Source: Curtobacterium caseinilyticum (lineage in GTDB: Bacteria; Actinomycetota; Actinomycetes; Actinomycetales; Microbacteriaceae). From it: 64,000 nucleotides of DNA. A program made the position numbers and the translations under genes. Below are positions 1-8,386 of this stretch, one piece after another. The stretch's first letter is position 1; every line of letters starts with the position of its first letter. The stretch lies in assembly GCF_030363035.1 (NCBI RefSeq), contig NZ_JAUCMN010000004.1:248001-312000 (forward strand), read 5' to 3'. The notes under the pieces were generated by a model. The model did not search any database and was not told where the DNA came from. It saw nothing but the letters and a program-made list of their open reading frames with translations.

Positions 1-137
1 GGCGTGCAGCGGCCGATGACACCGGGCGCCTGCGGGCGGTGGTCGACCAGGTCGCGAGCCTGACCGACCAGGGGGCGTTGGCGTGGCACAAGCGGCTCGT
101 GGTGGGGGACCGCGAGGCGACGCACATCCCGGTCTGA
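1..137 (+). CDS. dgt: dGTP triphosphohydrolase-like protein, C-terminal fragment
   Basis: Only the last 44 codons are present, read in the frame that starts at base 3 and ends at TGA 135-137. The tail carries a helix with RLRAVVDQVASLTDQGAL followed by AWHKRL, which is how actinobacterial Dgt-like deoxynucleotide triphosphohydrolases end. These HD-domain enzymes cleave dNTPs to nucleoside and tripolyphosphate; the HD domain lies outside the window. Position directly ahead of dnaG on the same strand is a common actinobacterial order and supports the call. Partial because the window begins inside it. Confidence 0.8.
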   Translation, partial: RAAADDTGRLRAVVDQVASLTDQGALAWHKRLVVGDREATHIPV

Positions 138-270
138 GTCGTCGGGCGCGTCCGCCCGAGACGGGTGCTGCTGGGACGGGTGCCGGTGCGCCGGTCCCGC
201 ACCGCGCCTCCTGGCCGTCGTGCTCTCCACGGGCGGACACGGACCGTCGTCCGGCGTCACCGGCACGAAC

Positions 271-276
271 TAGGAT
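271..276 (+). promoter_or_regulatory. -10 box of dnaG (TAGGAT), leaderless
   Basis: TAGGAT lies exactly 6 nt before the GTG at 283, so transcription should begin at or next to the start codon. No ribosome binding site precedes the GTG, which fits a leaderless mRNA. Confidence 0.6.
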
Positions 277-282
277 CGAGGG

Positions 283-2208
283 GTGGCTGGCAGGATCGCG
301 CGGAACGACATCGACGAGGTCCGCTCGCGTGTCAACATCGCCGACGTCGTCGGCGACCACGTCACGCTGAAGTCGGCGGGCGTCGGCTCGTTGAAGGGCC
401 TGTGCCCGTTCCACGACGAGCGCTCCCCGTCCTTCCACGTCCGGCCGCAGGTCGGGCGGTACCACTGCTTCGGTTGCGGTGAGGACGGTGACGTCTTCGA
501 GTTCATCATCAAGATGGACCACACGACGTTCCAGGAAGCCGTCGAGCGCATGGCCGCGAAGATCGGCTTCACGCTGCACTACGAAGAGGGCGACGGACCT
601 CGCACCGACTACAACCAGCGCGCACGGCTCATCGCCGCGAACGAGGCAGCGCTCGAGTTCTACCAGTCGCAGCTCACCACGGCGGGTGCCGAGCCGGCGC
701 GACGCTTCCTCGGGGAGCGCGGATTCGACCCCGCCGCCGCGCAGCACTTCGGCGTGGGCTTCGCGCCGCAGTCCTACGACGCGACGCGCGAGCACCTGCG
801 CGGGCGCGGGTTCTCGATGGACGAGATCCTGGCGGCCGGACTGGCCGGGCAGGGCGACCGCTCGCCGTACGACCGGTTCCGCGGGCGGCTCGTGTGGCCG
901 ATCCGCGACGTGACCGGGGCCACCATCGGCTTCGGGGCGCGGCGGCTGCTCGACGACGACAAGGGTCCGAAGTACCTGAACACGCCCGAGACGCCGATCT
1001 ACCACAAGAGCCAGGTGCTCTACGGGCTCGACCTCGCGCGGAAGGACATCGCCAAGGGCAAGCAGGTCGTCATCGTCGAGGGGTACACGGACGTCATGGC
1101 CTGCCACCTGGCCGGGGTCACGACGGCCGTCGCCACGTGCGGCACGTCGTTCGGCGTCGACCACATCAAGGTCCTCCGTCCGATGCTCGGTGACTCCGCG
1201 AACGCCCACCTCTCGCAGCTCGGCGACATCGTCTTCACCTTCGACCCGGACGAGGCTGGTCAGCGTGCGGCGGCCCGTGCCTTCGCCGAGGAGAGCCGCT
1301 TCGCGTCGCAGACCTACGTCGCGGTCGCGCCCGGTGGCCTCGACCCCTGCGACCTCCGACTGGCCCGGGGTGACGCGGCCGTCGAGCGACTGATCGACAC
1401 GAAGCGCCCGATGTTCGAGTTCATCATCCGGCGTCGCCTGGCGGCACACGACATCGAGACCGCTGAGGGGCGCGTGGCCGGCCTGCGCGACGCCGCTCCC
1501 GTCGTGGCCGGCATCCGTGACCGCACGCTCGCCAGCGCGTACGTGCGGGAGACCGCCAAGTGGCTCGGCATCGACATCCCCGAGGTGCGTCGCGCGGTCG
1601 ACGCGGCGCGCCAGCGGTCGGGTGCGGCGCAGTCGGACCGGGCGTCGGGGTCCGTGCCCGTCGGCCAGGCCGGTCCGGGTGGCGAACTGGTCACCCCGCC
1701 CGAGGAACCGGTGGCCGGGCTCCGGCTGCTCCCGAACGACCCCATCACCCGCATGGAGCGGGACGCCGTGATGGCGATGGTGCAGCAGCCCGCACACGTC
1801 GGTGCGCCCCTGCTCGGGCTCGCGGCGGGAGCGACCTTCTCGGCCCCGATGCTGTCGGTGGTGCGGGACGCCGTCGTCGCCAACCTCGACGCGATCGGCG
1901 CCCCGAACTGGCTCGACCGGTTGTTGCAGGACGTGCCCACGCCCTTCCGTGGCCTCGTGCAGGAGCTGGCACTCGCGCCGATCCCCGCCCGGACCGACGA
2001 GGACCTGGCGATCTACGCGCGGAGCATCGTCGTGGCGCTGGTCGAGAAGGACCTGCTGGCGCAGAAGGCCGCGCTCCTGGCGCAGCTCCAGCGTGCCGAT
2101 CCGTACGAGCAGGCCGACCGACGCGCGGAGATCCAGCGGCAGCTCGTCGACCTGGACGCGCAGCGGATGCGGCTGCGCGCCGACGCCGAGGCTGCAGCGC
2201 AGGGCTGA
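283..2208 (+). CDS. dnaG: DNA primase DnaG
   Basis: Makes RNA primers for the replication fork. The 641-residue protein has the CHC2 zinc ribbon (Cys41, His44, Cys62, Cys65), the RNA polymerase core, and the Toprim metal site with EGYTDV (Glu266) and TFDPDEAG (Asp321, Asp323). The C-terminal third is the helicase-interaction region and ends in a charged helix. An insertion between the two Toprim motifs (about residues 295-315) is usual in actinobacteria. The GTG start follows from the -10 box at 271-276. The stop codon falls inside the first unit of a 24-bp tandem repeat, so the 3' end borders unstable DNA. Identification is secure. Confidence 0.97.
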   Translation: MAGRIARNDIDEVRSRVNIADVVGDHVTLKSAGVGSLKGLCPFHDERSPSFHVRPQVGRYHCFGCGEDGDVFEFIIKMDHTTFQEAVERMAAKIGFTLHYEEGDGPRTDYNQRARLIAANEAALEFYQSQLTTAGAEPARRFLGERGFDPAAAQHFGVGFAPQSYDATREHLRGRGFSMDEILAAGLAGQGDRSPYDRFRGRLVWPIRDVTGATIGFGARRLLDDDKGPKYLNTPETPIYHKSQVLYGLDLARKDIAKGKQVVIVEGYTDVMACHLAGVTTAVATCGTSFGVDHIKVLRPMLGDSANAHLSQLGDIVFTFDPDEAGQRAAARAFAEESRFASQTYVAVAPGGLDPCDLRLARGDAAVERLIDTKRPMFEFIIRRRLAAHDIETAEGRVAGLRDAAPVVAGIRDRTLASAYVRETAKWLGIDIPEVRRAVDAARQRSGAAQSDRASGSVPVGQAGPGGELVTPPEEPVAGLRLLPNDPITRMERDAVMAMVQQPAHVGAPLLGLAAGATFSAPMLSVVRDAVVANLDAIGAPNWLDRLLQDVPTPFRGLVQELALAPIPARTDEDLAIYARSIVVALVEKDLLAQKAALLAQLQRADPYEQADRRAEIQRQLVDLDAQRMRLRADAEAAAQG

Positions 2209-2268
2209 CCCGCGCACCTGGCGCAGGGCTGACCCGCACCGCCGGCGCAGGGCTGATCCGCACCGCCG
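2197..2268 (+). repeat. 24-bp tandem repeat, 3 units, overlapping the dnaG stop
   Basis: Units start at 2197, 2221 and 2245 and share GCGCAGGGCTGAYCCGC. The second and third differ at one position; the first diverges over its last bases. The dnaG TGA lies in the first unit. Confidence 0.85.
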
Positions 2269-2360
2269 GCGCAGGCGGTCCTGCGGCGGCGTCCGAGTGG
2301 GCAGGACATGCCGCGCGCAGGCGGTCCTCCGACGGCGGCCGAGCGGGCAGGACGTGCCGC
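2269..2360 (+). repeat. 46-bp direct repeat, 2 units
   Basis: Units start at 2269 and 2315 and both begin GCGCAGGCGGTCCT and end with GGGCAGGAC(A/G)TGCCGC. They follow the 24-bp array directly and share its GCGCAGG head, so the two arrays probably arose from one another. Confidence 0.8.
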
Positions 2361-2697
2361 GCGCGCGACGCCGGGCGGGCCGGCGTCGTCGGGCGAGCGC
2401 GGCGACCGTGACGGAACCGGCCCGCTCACCGCCTGCCCGCGCCGCCCGACAGCGCAGGCCCGGCCCACGCCGCCGCCGTTGCACCACGCAACTTTCCTGC
2501 GTGACACGCCGCGCAGCGACGCGCGCATCATGCGCCATGCGGCGGGCTCGTGCATTACAAGGGTGTAAACAAATGTCCCTCGAATCGTGGAGTTCCGTGT
2601 CAGGGTGGTACCAATGAGCGTTCCCGGCGGGCCTCACAGTCGATCCACCGCCCGCCGCGGGACCCCTTGCGAACCATCACCAAGAGAGAGAGCGGAC
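2361..2697. other. Non-coding stretch ahead of the peptide ABC operon
   Basis: No ORF here has start signals or convincing coding character. The stretch holds a small inverted repeat GTTGC-N5-GCAAC (2478-2492), the operator-like TTACA-N4-TGTAA at 2555-2568 and, just before the lipoprotein gene, the purine-rich ribosome binding site AGAGAGAG. AT content rises clearly around 2550-2620, where the promoter should lie. Confidence 0.6.
2555..2568. promoter_or_regulatory. Operator-like palindrome TTACA-N4-TGTAA
   Basis: A 14-bp inverted repeat in locally AT-rich DNA, about 130 bp before the substrate-binding protein gene. It is placed as an operator for the peptide importer would be; the regulator is not identifiable here. 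Confidence 0.35.
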
Positions 2698-4314
2698 ATG
2701 GCATCCGTATCCAAGTGGGGCAAGCGCGGCATCGCGCTCGGCGCCGGCGCAGCAGCGACGGCGCTGGTGCTGACGGGCTGCGCGAGCAGCAGCGTCTCCG
2801 ACACCGAACTGAACGGCCTGAGCATCGGGACGACGGACAAGATCACGTCCCTCGACCCGGCCGGTTCCTACGACAACGGCTCCTTCGCCGTGCAGAACCA
2901 GGTGTTCCCGTTCCTGATGAACACCCCGGTCGGCAGCCCCGACGTCAAGCCGGACATCGCCGAGAGCGGCGAGTTCACGAACGACACGACGTACACGGTC
3001 AAGCTCAAGAGCGGGCTGAAGTTCGCCAACGGGCACGACCTGACGTCGAGCGACGTGAAGTTCTCGTTCGAGCGCGAGCTGAAGATCAACAACGAGAACG
3101 GCCCGCAGTCGCTGCTCGCCAACCTCAAGAGCATCGAGACCCCGGACGCCACCACCGTGGTGTTCACGCTCGACCACGCCGACCAGACCTGGCCGCAGGT
3201 GCTCTCGAGCCCCGCCGGTCCGATCGTCGACGAAGAGGTCTTCTCCGCCGACAAGCTCACGTCGGCGGCCGACATCGTCAAGGGCAAGGCGTTCGCCGGG
3301 CAGTACGAGATCACCTCGTACAAGGAGAACGACACCATCCAGTACTCGGCGAATCCCGAGTACGACGGGCTCCTCGGCAAGGCGAAGACCAAGGAGGTCA
3401 CCGCCAGCTACTACACCAAGGAGACCGACCTCAAGCTCGCCGTGCAGAAGGGCGACGTCGACGTGGCGTACCGCTCGCTGACGCCGACCGACATCGCCGA
3501 CCTGCGCAAGGACGACTCGGTCAAGGTGTACGACGGCCCCGGTGGTGAGATCCGCTACCTCGTCTTCAACTTCAACACGCAGCCGTTCGGCGCGAGCCAG
3601 TCCGACGCGGACGAGGCGAAGGCCCTCGCCGTGCGCCAGGCCGTGGCTGACGTCGTCGACCGCGAGAAGATCGCGAAGGACGTCTACAACAACACGTACT
3701 CGCCGGTCTACTCGATGGTGCCGGACGGCCTGACCGGTGCCGCGAAGCCCTTCGAGGAGCTGTACGGCAACGGCAAGGGCGGCCCCGACGTCGACAAGGC
3801 GAAGGAGACCCTCTCGAAGGCGGGTGTCACCGGCAAGGTGCAGCTCGACATCCAGTACGCGCCGGACCACTACGGCTCGACCTCGGACGACGAGTACGCC
3901 GAGCTCAAGACGCAGCTCGAGAACTCGGGCCTGTTCTCCGTGAAGATCCAGTCGACGGTCTACACGACCTACGCACAGGAGCGCACGAAGGACTCCTACC
4001 CCGTGTACCAGCTCGGGTGGTTCCCGGACTTCTCCGACGCGGACAACTACCTGTCGCCGTTCTTCACGAAGGACAACTTCGTGCAGAACCACTACGACGA
4101 CCCGGAGATCCAGAAGCTGATCTCCGAGGAGCAGCAGGAGTCCGACAAGGACAAGCGCGCGCAGCTCATCGAGCAGGCGCAGGAGCGCGAGGCGACGCAG
4201 ATCTCGACGCTGCCGCTCCTGCAGGGCAAGTCCGTCGCGGTCGCCGGCAAGGACGTCAAGGGCCTGACCCTCGACTCCTCGTACAAGTTCCGCTACGCCA
4301 CCCTCTCCAAGTAA
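2698..4314 (+). CDS. Peptide-type ABC importer, lipoprotein substrate-binding protein (SBP family 5)
   Basis: Captures the substrate outside the membrane and hands it to the permeases that follow. The 538-residue precursor has a basic N-terminus, a hydrophobic stretch and the lipobox LTGC with Cys28 as lipid anchor, then the long two-lobed fold of the DppA/OppA (SBP_bac_5) family. ATG 2698 is chosen over the in-frame ATG at 2587 because it follows AGAGAGAG and puts the signal peptide at the very start. The operon continues with two permeases and a double ATPase. The substrate, probably di- or oligopeptides, cannot be read from the sequence; other SBP_5 proteins bind nickel, haem or sugars. 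Confidence 0.9.
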   Translation: MASVSKWGKRGIALGAGAAATALVLTGCASSSVSDTELNGLSIGTTDKITSLDPAGSYDNGSFAVQNQVFPFLMNTPVGSPDVKPDIAESGEFTNDTTYTVKLKSGLKFANGHDLTSSDVKFSFERELKINNENGPQSLLANLKSIETPDATTVVFTLDHADQTWPQVLSSPAGPIVDEEVFSADKLTSAADIVKGKAFAGQYEITSYKENDTIQYSANPEYDGLLGKAKTKEVTASYYTKETDLKLAVQKGDVDVAYRSLTPTDIADLRKDDSVKVYDGPGGEIRYLVFNFNTQPFGASQSDADEAKALAVRQAVADVVDREKIAKDVYNNTYSPVYSMVPDGLTGAAKPFEELYGNGKGGPDVDKAKETLSKAGVTGKVQLDIQYAPDHYGSTSDDEYAELKTQLENSGLFSVKIQSTVYTTYAQERTKDSYPVYQLGWFPDFSDADNYLSPFFTKDNFVQNHYDDPEIQKLISEEQQESDKDKRAQLIEQAQEREATQISTLPLLQGKSVAVAGKDVKGLTLDSSYKFRYATLSK

Positions 4315-4327
4315 CACCGGCGTCGGT

Positions 4328-4362
4328 CCACGGGGGCGTTCCCACGAGGAACGCCCCCGTGG
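4328..4362 (+). terminator. Perfect hairpin between binding-protein and permease genes
   Basis: A 15-bp perfect stem (4328-4342 with 4348-4362) and a 5-nt loop, without a U-tract. Inside an import operon such a hairpin usually stabilises the binding-protein mRNA or lets only part of the transcription pass on. Confidence 0.75.
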
Positions 4363-4398
4363 CCGCGTCCCGAACGGCACCGAAAGGCACCCGTCCCC

Positions 4399-5505
4399 GT
4401 GACCCTCAGCACCCCCGAGGCGACACCGGAGCTGGCCACCGACCCCACCAAGCCCCAGGCACAGCGACGTGCCCGCGGGCAGGGCGGTGGGCTCGGCCGG
4501 TACATCCTGGTCCGCTTCCTCCTCATCTTCCCGACGGTGTTCATCCTGGTGACGCTCGTCTTCTTCCTGATGCGCGTCATCGGCAACCCGATCACCGCCT
4601 CGGTCGGCGGGCGTCTGACGCCGACCCAGCTGCAGGAGCGCCTGCACGCCGCCGGCTACGACCGGCCGGTGATCGTCCAGTACCTCGAGTACCTCGGCAA
4701 CATCGTGCGCGGGGACTTCGGCACCACGTCGACCGACAACCGCCCGATCACCGAGGTCATCGTCACGTACGGCGGCGCGACCGCGGAGCTCGTCTTCTAC
4801 GCGCTCATCGTCGCCCTCGTCCTCGGCATCCCGCTCGGCATGCTCGCCGCCTACGTCCGCGACAAGTGGCCGGACGTGCTGTTCCGTGCCCTCGCGATCC
4901 TGACCTACGCGACCCCGGTGTTCTTCGGCGGTCTGCTCCTCAAGCTCGTGTTCTCGGTGTGGCTCGGCTGGCTGCCGCTCGGCGACCGCGCGTCGACCCG
5001 GGTGTCGCTCATCCTCGACAACATCCCGGGCGCGACCGGCATCTACATCATCGACGCGCTCCGGACCGGCAACGCCCAGGTGATCGGCGACGTGCTGTCG
5101 CACGCCGTCCTGCCCGCGCTCACGCTCGGCCTGCTCACGGCCGGCATCTTCCTGCGCCTGGTGCGTGCCAACATGATCGGCTCGCTCGGGTCCGAGTACG
5201 TCGATGCGGCCCGCTCGCGCGGCGTCCGGGAGGCCCGTCTCGTCCGGACGCACGCGTTCCGCCCGGCACTGGTCCCGATCATCACCGTGATGGGTCTGCA
5301 GATCGCCATGCTGCTGGGTGGGTCGGTGCTCACCGAGACCACCTTCGGGTGGCGTGGGCTCGGGTTCCAGCTCAACCAGTACCTGTCGGCCCGCGACTTC
5401 GTCGCGGTCCAGGGCATCGTCGCGATGCTCGCCGTCATCGTCGCGGTGACGAACTTCGTCGTCGACGTCGTCGCGGCACTGATCGACCCGAGAGTGAGGT
5501 TCTAG
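4399..5505 (+). CDS. Peptide-type ABC importer permease (DppB-like)
   Basis: Integral membrane half of the importer, 368 residues. A 35-residue cytoplasmic tail precedes the first membrane helix (YILVRFLLIFPTVFILV), followed by a large extracytoplasmic loop and five further helices. The EAA loop that docks on the ATPase reads EYVDAARSRGV. Overall build matches the DppB/OppB branch of BPD permeases. The GTG start has AAAGG upstream. The next gene begins 2 bp after its stop. Confidence 0.9.
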   Translation: MTLSTPEATPELATDPTKPQAQRRARGQGGGLGRYILVRFLLIFPTVFILVTLVFFLMRVIGNPITASVGGRLTPTQLQERLHAAGYDRPVIVQYLEYLGNIVRGDFGTTSTDNRPITEVIVTYGGATAELVFYALIVALVLGIPLGMLAAYVRDKWPDVLFRALAILTYATPVFFGGLLLKLVFSVWLGWLPLGDRASTRVSLILDNIPGATGIYIIDALRTGNAQVIGDVLSHAVLPALTLGLLTAGIFLRLVRANMIGSLGSEYVDAARSRGVREARLVRTHAFRPALVPIITVMGLQIAMLLGGSVLTETTFGWRGLGFQLNQYLSARDFVAVQGIVAMLAVIVAVTNFVVDVVAALIDPRVRF

Positions 5506-5507
5506 CG

Positions 5508-6506
5508 ATGGCCGACACCTCGCTCGTCGACCGCCACGAGCCGCTCTGGAAGCGGCTGCCCGTGGTGGTCCAACTCCGCAAGAGCACCGGCTGGCAGCGC
5601 GCCATGCTCATCACCGGCGTGGTCATCTGCGCCCTCTACCTGATCGTCGCGATCGCCGCACCGCTCATCGCCCCGTACGGCTTCGGCCAGCTGCAGGGCG
5701 CCGACGGCCAGGGCTTCCCGCGCACCGCCCCGCCGAGCGCGGAGCACGTCTGGGGCACCACGGTCGGCGGTTTCGACGTGTTCAGCCGCGTCGTCTTCGG
5801 CGCGCGCACGGCGGTCCTCGTCGTCATCGTCGCCGTCGTCGTCTCGATCACCGTCGGCGTGATCCTCGGCATGGTCTCCGGCTACGTCGGCGGCTGGCTC
5901 GACCGGGTCCTGGTCGTCGTGGCGGACGCGATCTACGCGTTCCCCTCGCTGCTGCTCGCCATCGTCGTGTCGATCGTCATCTCCGGCGGCAACTCGAGCT
6001 ACACGGGCGGCATCGTCGCGGCGGCGATCTCGATCACCGTCGTCTACGTCCCGCAGTACTTCCGCGTGGTCCGGGCCGAGGCGGTGCGCCTGAAGAACGA
6101 GGCGTTCGTCGAGTCGGCCCGGGTCATCGGGACGAACCCGTGGCGGATCATGACCCGGCACGTGCTCCGCAACTCGACGCGGTCGCTGCCGCTGATCCTG
6201 ACGCTGAACGCCTCCGACGCGATCCTGACCCTCGCGGGCCTCGGGTTCCTCGGCTTCGGCATCGGGCCGACCAGCGGCGCGGAGTGGGGCTACGACCTCA
6301 GCCGTGCGCTGTCCGACGTCGCGTCCGGCGTCTGGTGGACGGGAGTCTTCCCCGGTGTCGCGATCGTCGTGCTCGTGCTCGGCGTGACCTTCATCGGCGA
6401 GAGCCTGAACGACATCTCCGACCCGCGCCTGCGCGCCCGTCGCCGGCTGAAGCAGCTGGTGTCGACGAAGCGCCAGGCGAGCACCACGGAAGGGGCGGCG
6501 GCATGA
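5508..6506 (+). CDS. Peptide-type ABC importer permease (DppC-like)
   Basis: Second permease of the importer, 332 residues, with an N-terminal helix (residues about 27-47), a periplasmic stretch and five more helices. The EAA loop reads ESARVIGTNPWRI. DppC-type proteins carry this N-terminal extension ahead of the BPD domain. Its stop overlaps the start of the ATPase gene by 4 nt (ATGA), so the two are translationally coupled. Confidence 0.9.
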   Translation: MADTSLVDRHEPLWKRLPVVVQLRKSTGWQRAMLITGVVICALYLIVAIAAPLIAPYGFGQLQGADGQGFPRTAPPSAEHVWGTTVGGFDVFSRVVFGARTAVLVVIVAVVVSITVGVILGMVSGYVGGWLDRVLVVVADAIYAFPSLLLAIVVSIVISGGNSSYTGGIVAAAISITVVYVPQYFRVVRAEAVRLKNEAFVESARVIGTNPWRIMTRHVLRNSTRSLPLILTLNASDAILTLAGLGFLGFGIGPTSGAEWGYDLSRALSDVASGVWWTGVFPGVAIVVLVLGVTFIGESLNDISDPRLRARRRLKQLVSTKRQASTTEGAAA

Positions 6507-8239
6507 CCGACGCGACCAACCAGCCCGCCGCGACCGACCAGCGGGGCGCGACCACGCGCCTCCAGGCCGGTGACACCACGACCGAGGCGGTCGCGGTCGT
6601 CGACGACCTGACCGTCACCTTCGCCACCGACGGCGGCGCCGTCGACGCGGTCAAGGGCGTCAGCCTCGACGTCCGCCCCGGCGAGGTCCTCGCACTGGTC
6701 GGCGAGTCCGGCTCCGGCAAGTCCGTCACGGCACGCAGCATGCTGCGGCTCATGCCCGAGACGGCGACCCTCGGCGGCGCGGTGTACCTCGACGGCACCG
6801 ACGTGGTGAGCGTCGGCGCGGCGAAGCTCCGCGAGCTCCGCGGCACCGCCGGTGCGATGGTGTTCCAGGAGCCGTCGACGGCGCTCAACCCGGTCTTCAC
6901 GGTCGGGTGGCAGATCGCCGAGGGCCTCCGGGCGCACGGCGGCGTCTCGAAGAAGGAGGCCCGCGCGAAGGCGATCGACTACCTGCGTCGCGTCGGCATC
7001 CCCGACCCGGAGACGCGTGTCGACCACTACCCGCACCAGTTCTCCGGCGGGCAGAAGCAGCGCGTGGTCATCGCCTCCGCGCTCGCCCTCGAACCGAGCG
7101 TCATCATCGCCGACGAGCCGACCACGGCCCTCGACGTGACGGTGCAGGCGGAGATCCTCGACCTGCTCCGCCGCTGTCGCGACGAGTTCGGCGCAGCGAT
7201 CGTCGTCATCACCCACAACATGGGGGTGGTCGCCGACCTGGCGGACCGCGTCGCCGTGATGTACCAGGGCGAGGTCGTGGAGGAAGCGCCGGTCGGGCAG
7301 CTGTTCGCCGCGCCGCAGGCCGACTACACGAAGCGCCTGCTCGCCGCGGTGCCGCGGCTCGAGGCCTCGACCGGCACCGCCCGCCGTGCCGCGATCGCGA
7401 CCGACGTCGAGCCGCTGGTCCGTGCGACGGGGCTCGAGATCGAGTACCCGGGACGCCTCGGCGCCCCGGCGTTCCGGGCCGTCAAGGGCGTCGACCTGGC
7501 CATCCGCCCGGGCGAGGTCCTCGGTCTGGTGGGGGAGTCCGGCTCGGGCAAGACCACCATCGGCCGCGCGATCGCCGGTCTGACCCGGATCACGGGTGGT
7601 TCGCTGGACGTCCTCGGCACCGAGATGCTCGGCTACCGGGAGCGGGACTTCAAGCGGCACCGCAAGGACATCGGGTTCGTCTTCCAGGACCCGGCGACGT
7701 CGTTCAACCCGTTGCTCACCATCGCCGAGTGCGTCGCCGAGCCGCTCGTCGTGCACGGTGAGGTCCCGAACCCGCGTGCCGCCCGGAAGCGCGTCGGGGA
7801 GCTGCTCGAGATGGTGCAGCTGCCGGCGTCCTACGGCGACCGCTACCCGCACGAGCTCTCCGGCGGACAGCGGCAGCGGGCGTCGCTCGCCCGCTCGATC
7901 GCGCTGCGGCCGAAGCTGCTCATCGCCGACGAGCCGACGAGTGCGCTCGACGTGTCGGTGCAGGCCCGGGTGCTCGAGCTGTTCCTCGAGCTGCAGCAGG
8001 ACCTCGGCTTCGCGTCGTTGTTCATCAGCCACGACCTCGCCGTCGTGGGCGCGCTGTCCGACCGCATCGCCGTGCTGTACCGCGGTGACCTGGTCGAGAC
8101 GGGCACGACGGCCGAGGTGCTCGGGGCGCCGCAGCACCCCTACACGCAGCGGCTGCTGGCGTCGCTGCCGGTGCCCGACCCAGCGGAACAGGCGGAGCGA
8201 CGGCGTACCCTGGTGGAACTGGAGAACGCCGGGTCCTGA
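6503..8239 (+). CDS. Fused double ABC ATPase of the peptide importer (DppD-DppF type)
   Basis: Powers the importer by ATP hydrolysis at the inner face of the membrane. The 578-residue chain holds two complete ATPase domains: the first has GESGSGKS (residues 68-75), FSGGQKQR and VIIADEPTTALDV; the second has GESGSGKT (about residue 345), LSGGQRQR and LLIADEPTSALDV. Each domain ends with the family-5 extension (YTKRLL and YTQRLL). One fused protein replaces the usual DppD/DppF pair, which is frequent in actinobacteria. It is the last gene before a strong hairpin at 8251-8301. Confidence 0.93.
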   Translation: MTDATNQPAATDQRGATTRLQAGDTTTEAVAVVDDLTVTFATDGGAVDAVKGVSLDVRPGEVLALVGESGSGKSVTARSMLRLMPETATLGGAVYLDGTDVVSVGAAKLRELRGTAGAMVFQEPSTALNPVFTVGWQIAEGLRAHGGVSKKEARAKAIDYLRRVGIPDPETRVDHYPHQFSGGQKQRVVIASALALEPSVIIADEPTTALDVTVQAEILDLLRRCRDEFGAAIVVITHNMGVVADLADRVAVMYQGEVVEEAPVGQLFAAPQADYTKRLLAAVPRLEASTGTARRAAIATDVEPLVRATGLEIEYPGRLGAPAFRAVKGVDLAIRPGEVLGLVGESGSGKTTIGRAIAGLTRITGGSLDVLGTEMLGYRERDFKRHRKDIGFVFQDPATSFNPLLTIAECVAEPLVVHGEVPNPRAARKRVGELLEMVQLPASYGDRYPHELSGGQRQRASLARSIALRPKLLIADEPTSALDVSVQARVLELFLELQQDLGFASLFISHDLAVVGALSDRIAVLYRGDLVETGTTAEVLGAPQHPYTQRLLASLPVPDPAEQAERRRTLVELENAGS

Positions 8240-8250
8240 CCCGACGCGAC

Positions 8251-8301
8251 CGGCCAGGAGGCGCGACGTGCGTCGTCGACGCGCGTCGCGCCTCCTGGCC
8301 G
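8251..8301 (+). terminator. Terminator hairpin of the peptide ABC operon
   Basis: Perfect 18-bp stem (8251-8268 with 8284-8301) around a 15-nt loop, 11 bp past the ATPase stop. Its GGAGGC/GCCTCC core is a variant of the hairpin family found at many other sites in the window. Confidence 0.8.
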
Positions 8302-8386
8302 TCACCTCCACCGCACCACGCAGGACGGTCCCGCTGATCCCGGTCCGTCGGACACCGTCGCCAGGGGGCGACGCGGAAGGGGACCC

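Noticed and set aside
2587..2697. Upstream ATG extension of the peptide-binding lipoprotein
   Set aside because: It would bury the signal peptide behind 37 residues; ATG 2698 has the ribosome binding site.
2677..5253. 858-codon open frame on the minus strand
   Set aside because: Lies opposite the peptide ABC genes and is a by-product of extreme GC at third positions; Arg/Glu/Val-rich composition, no domain, and the plus strand genes are certain.
4017..5507. Long plus-strand frame reading into the second permease from 4017
   Set aside because: Upstream part overlaps the binding protein and first permease in another frame; real start is ATG 5508.
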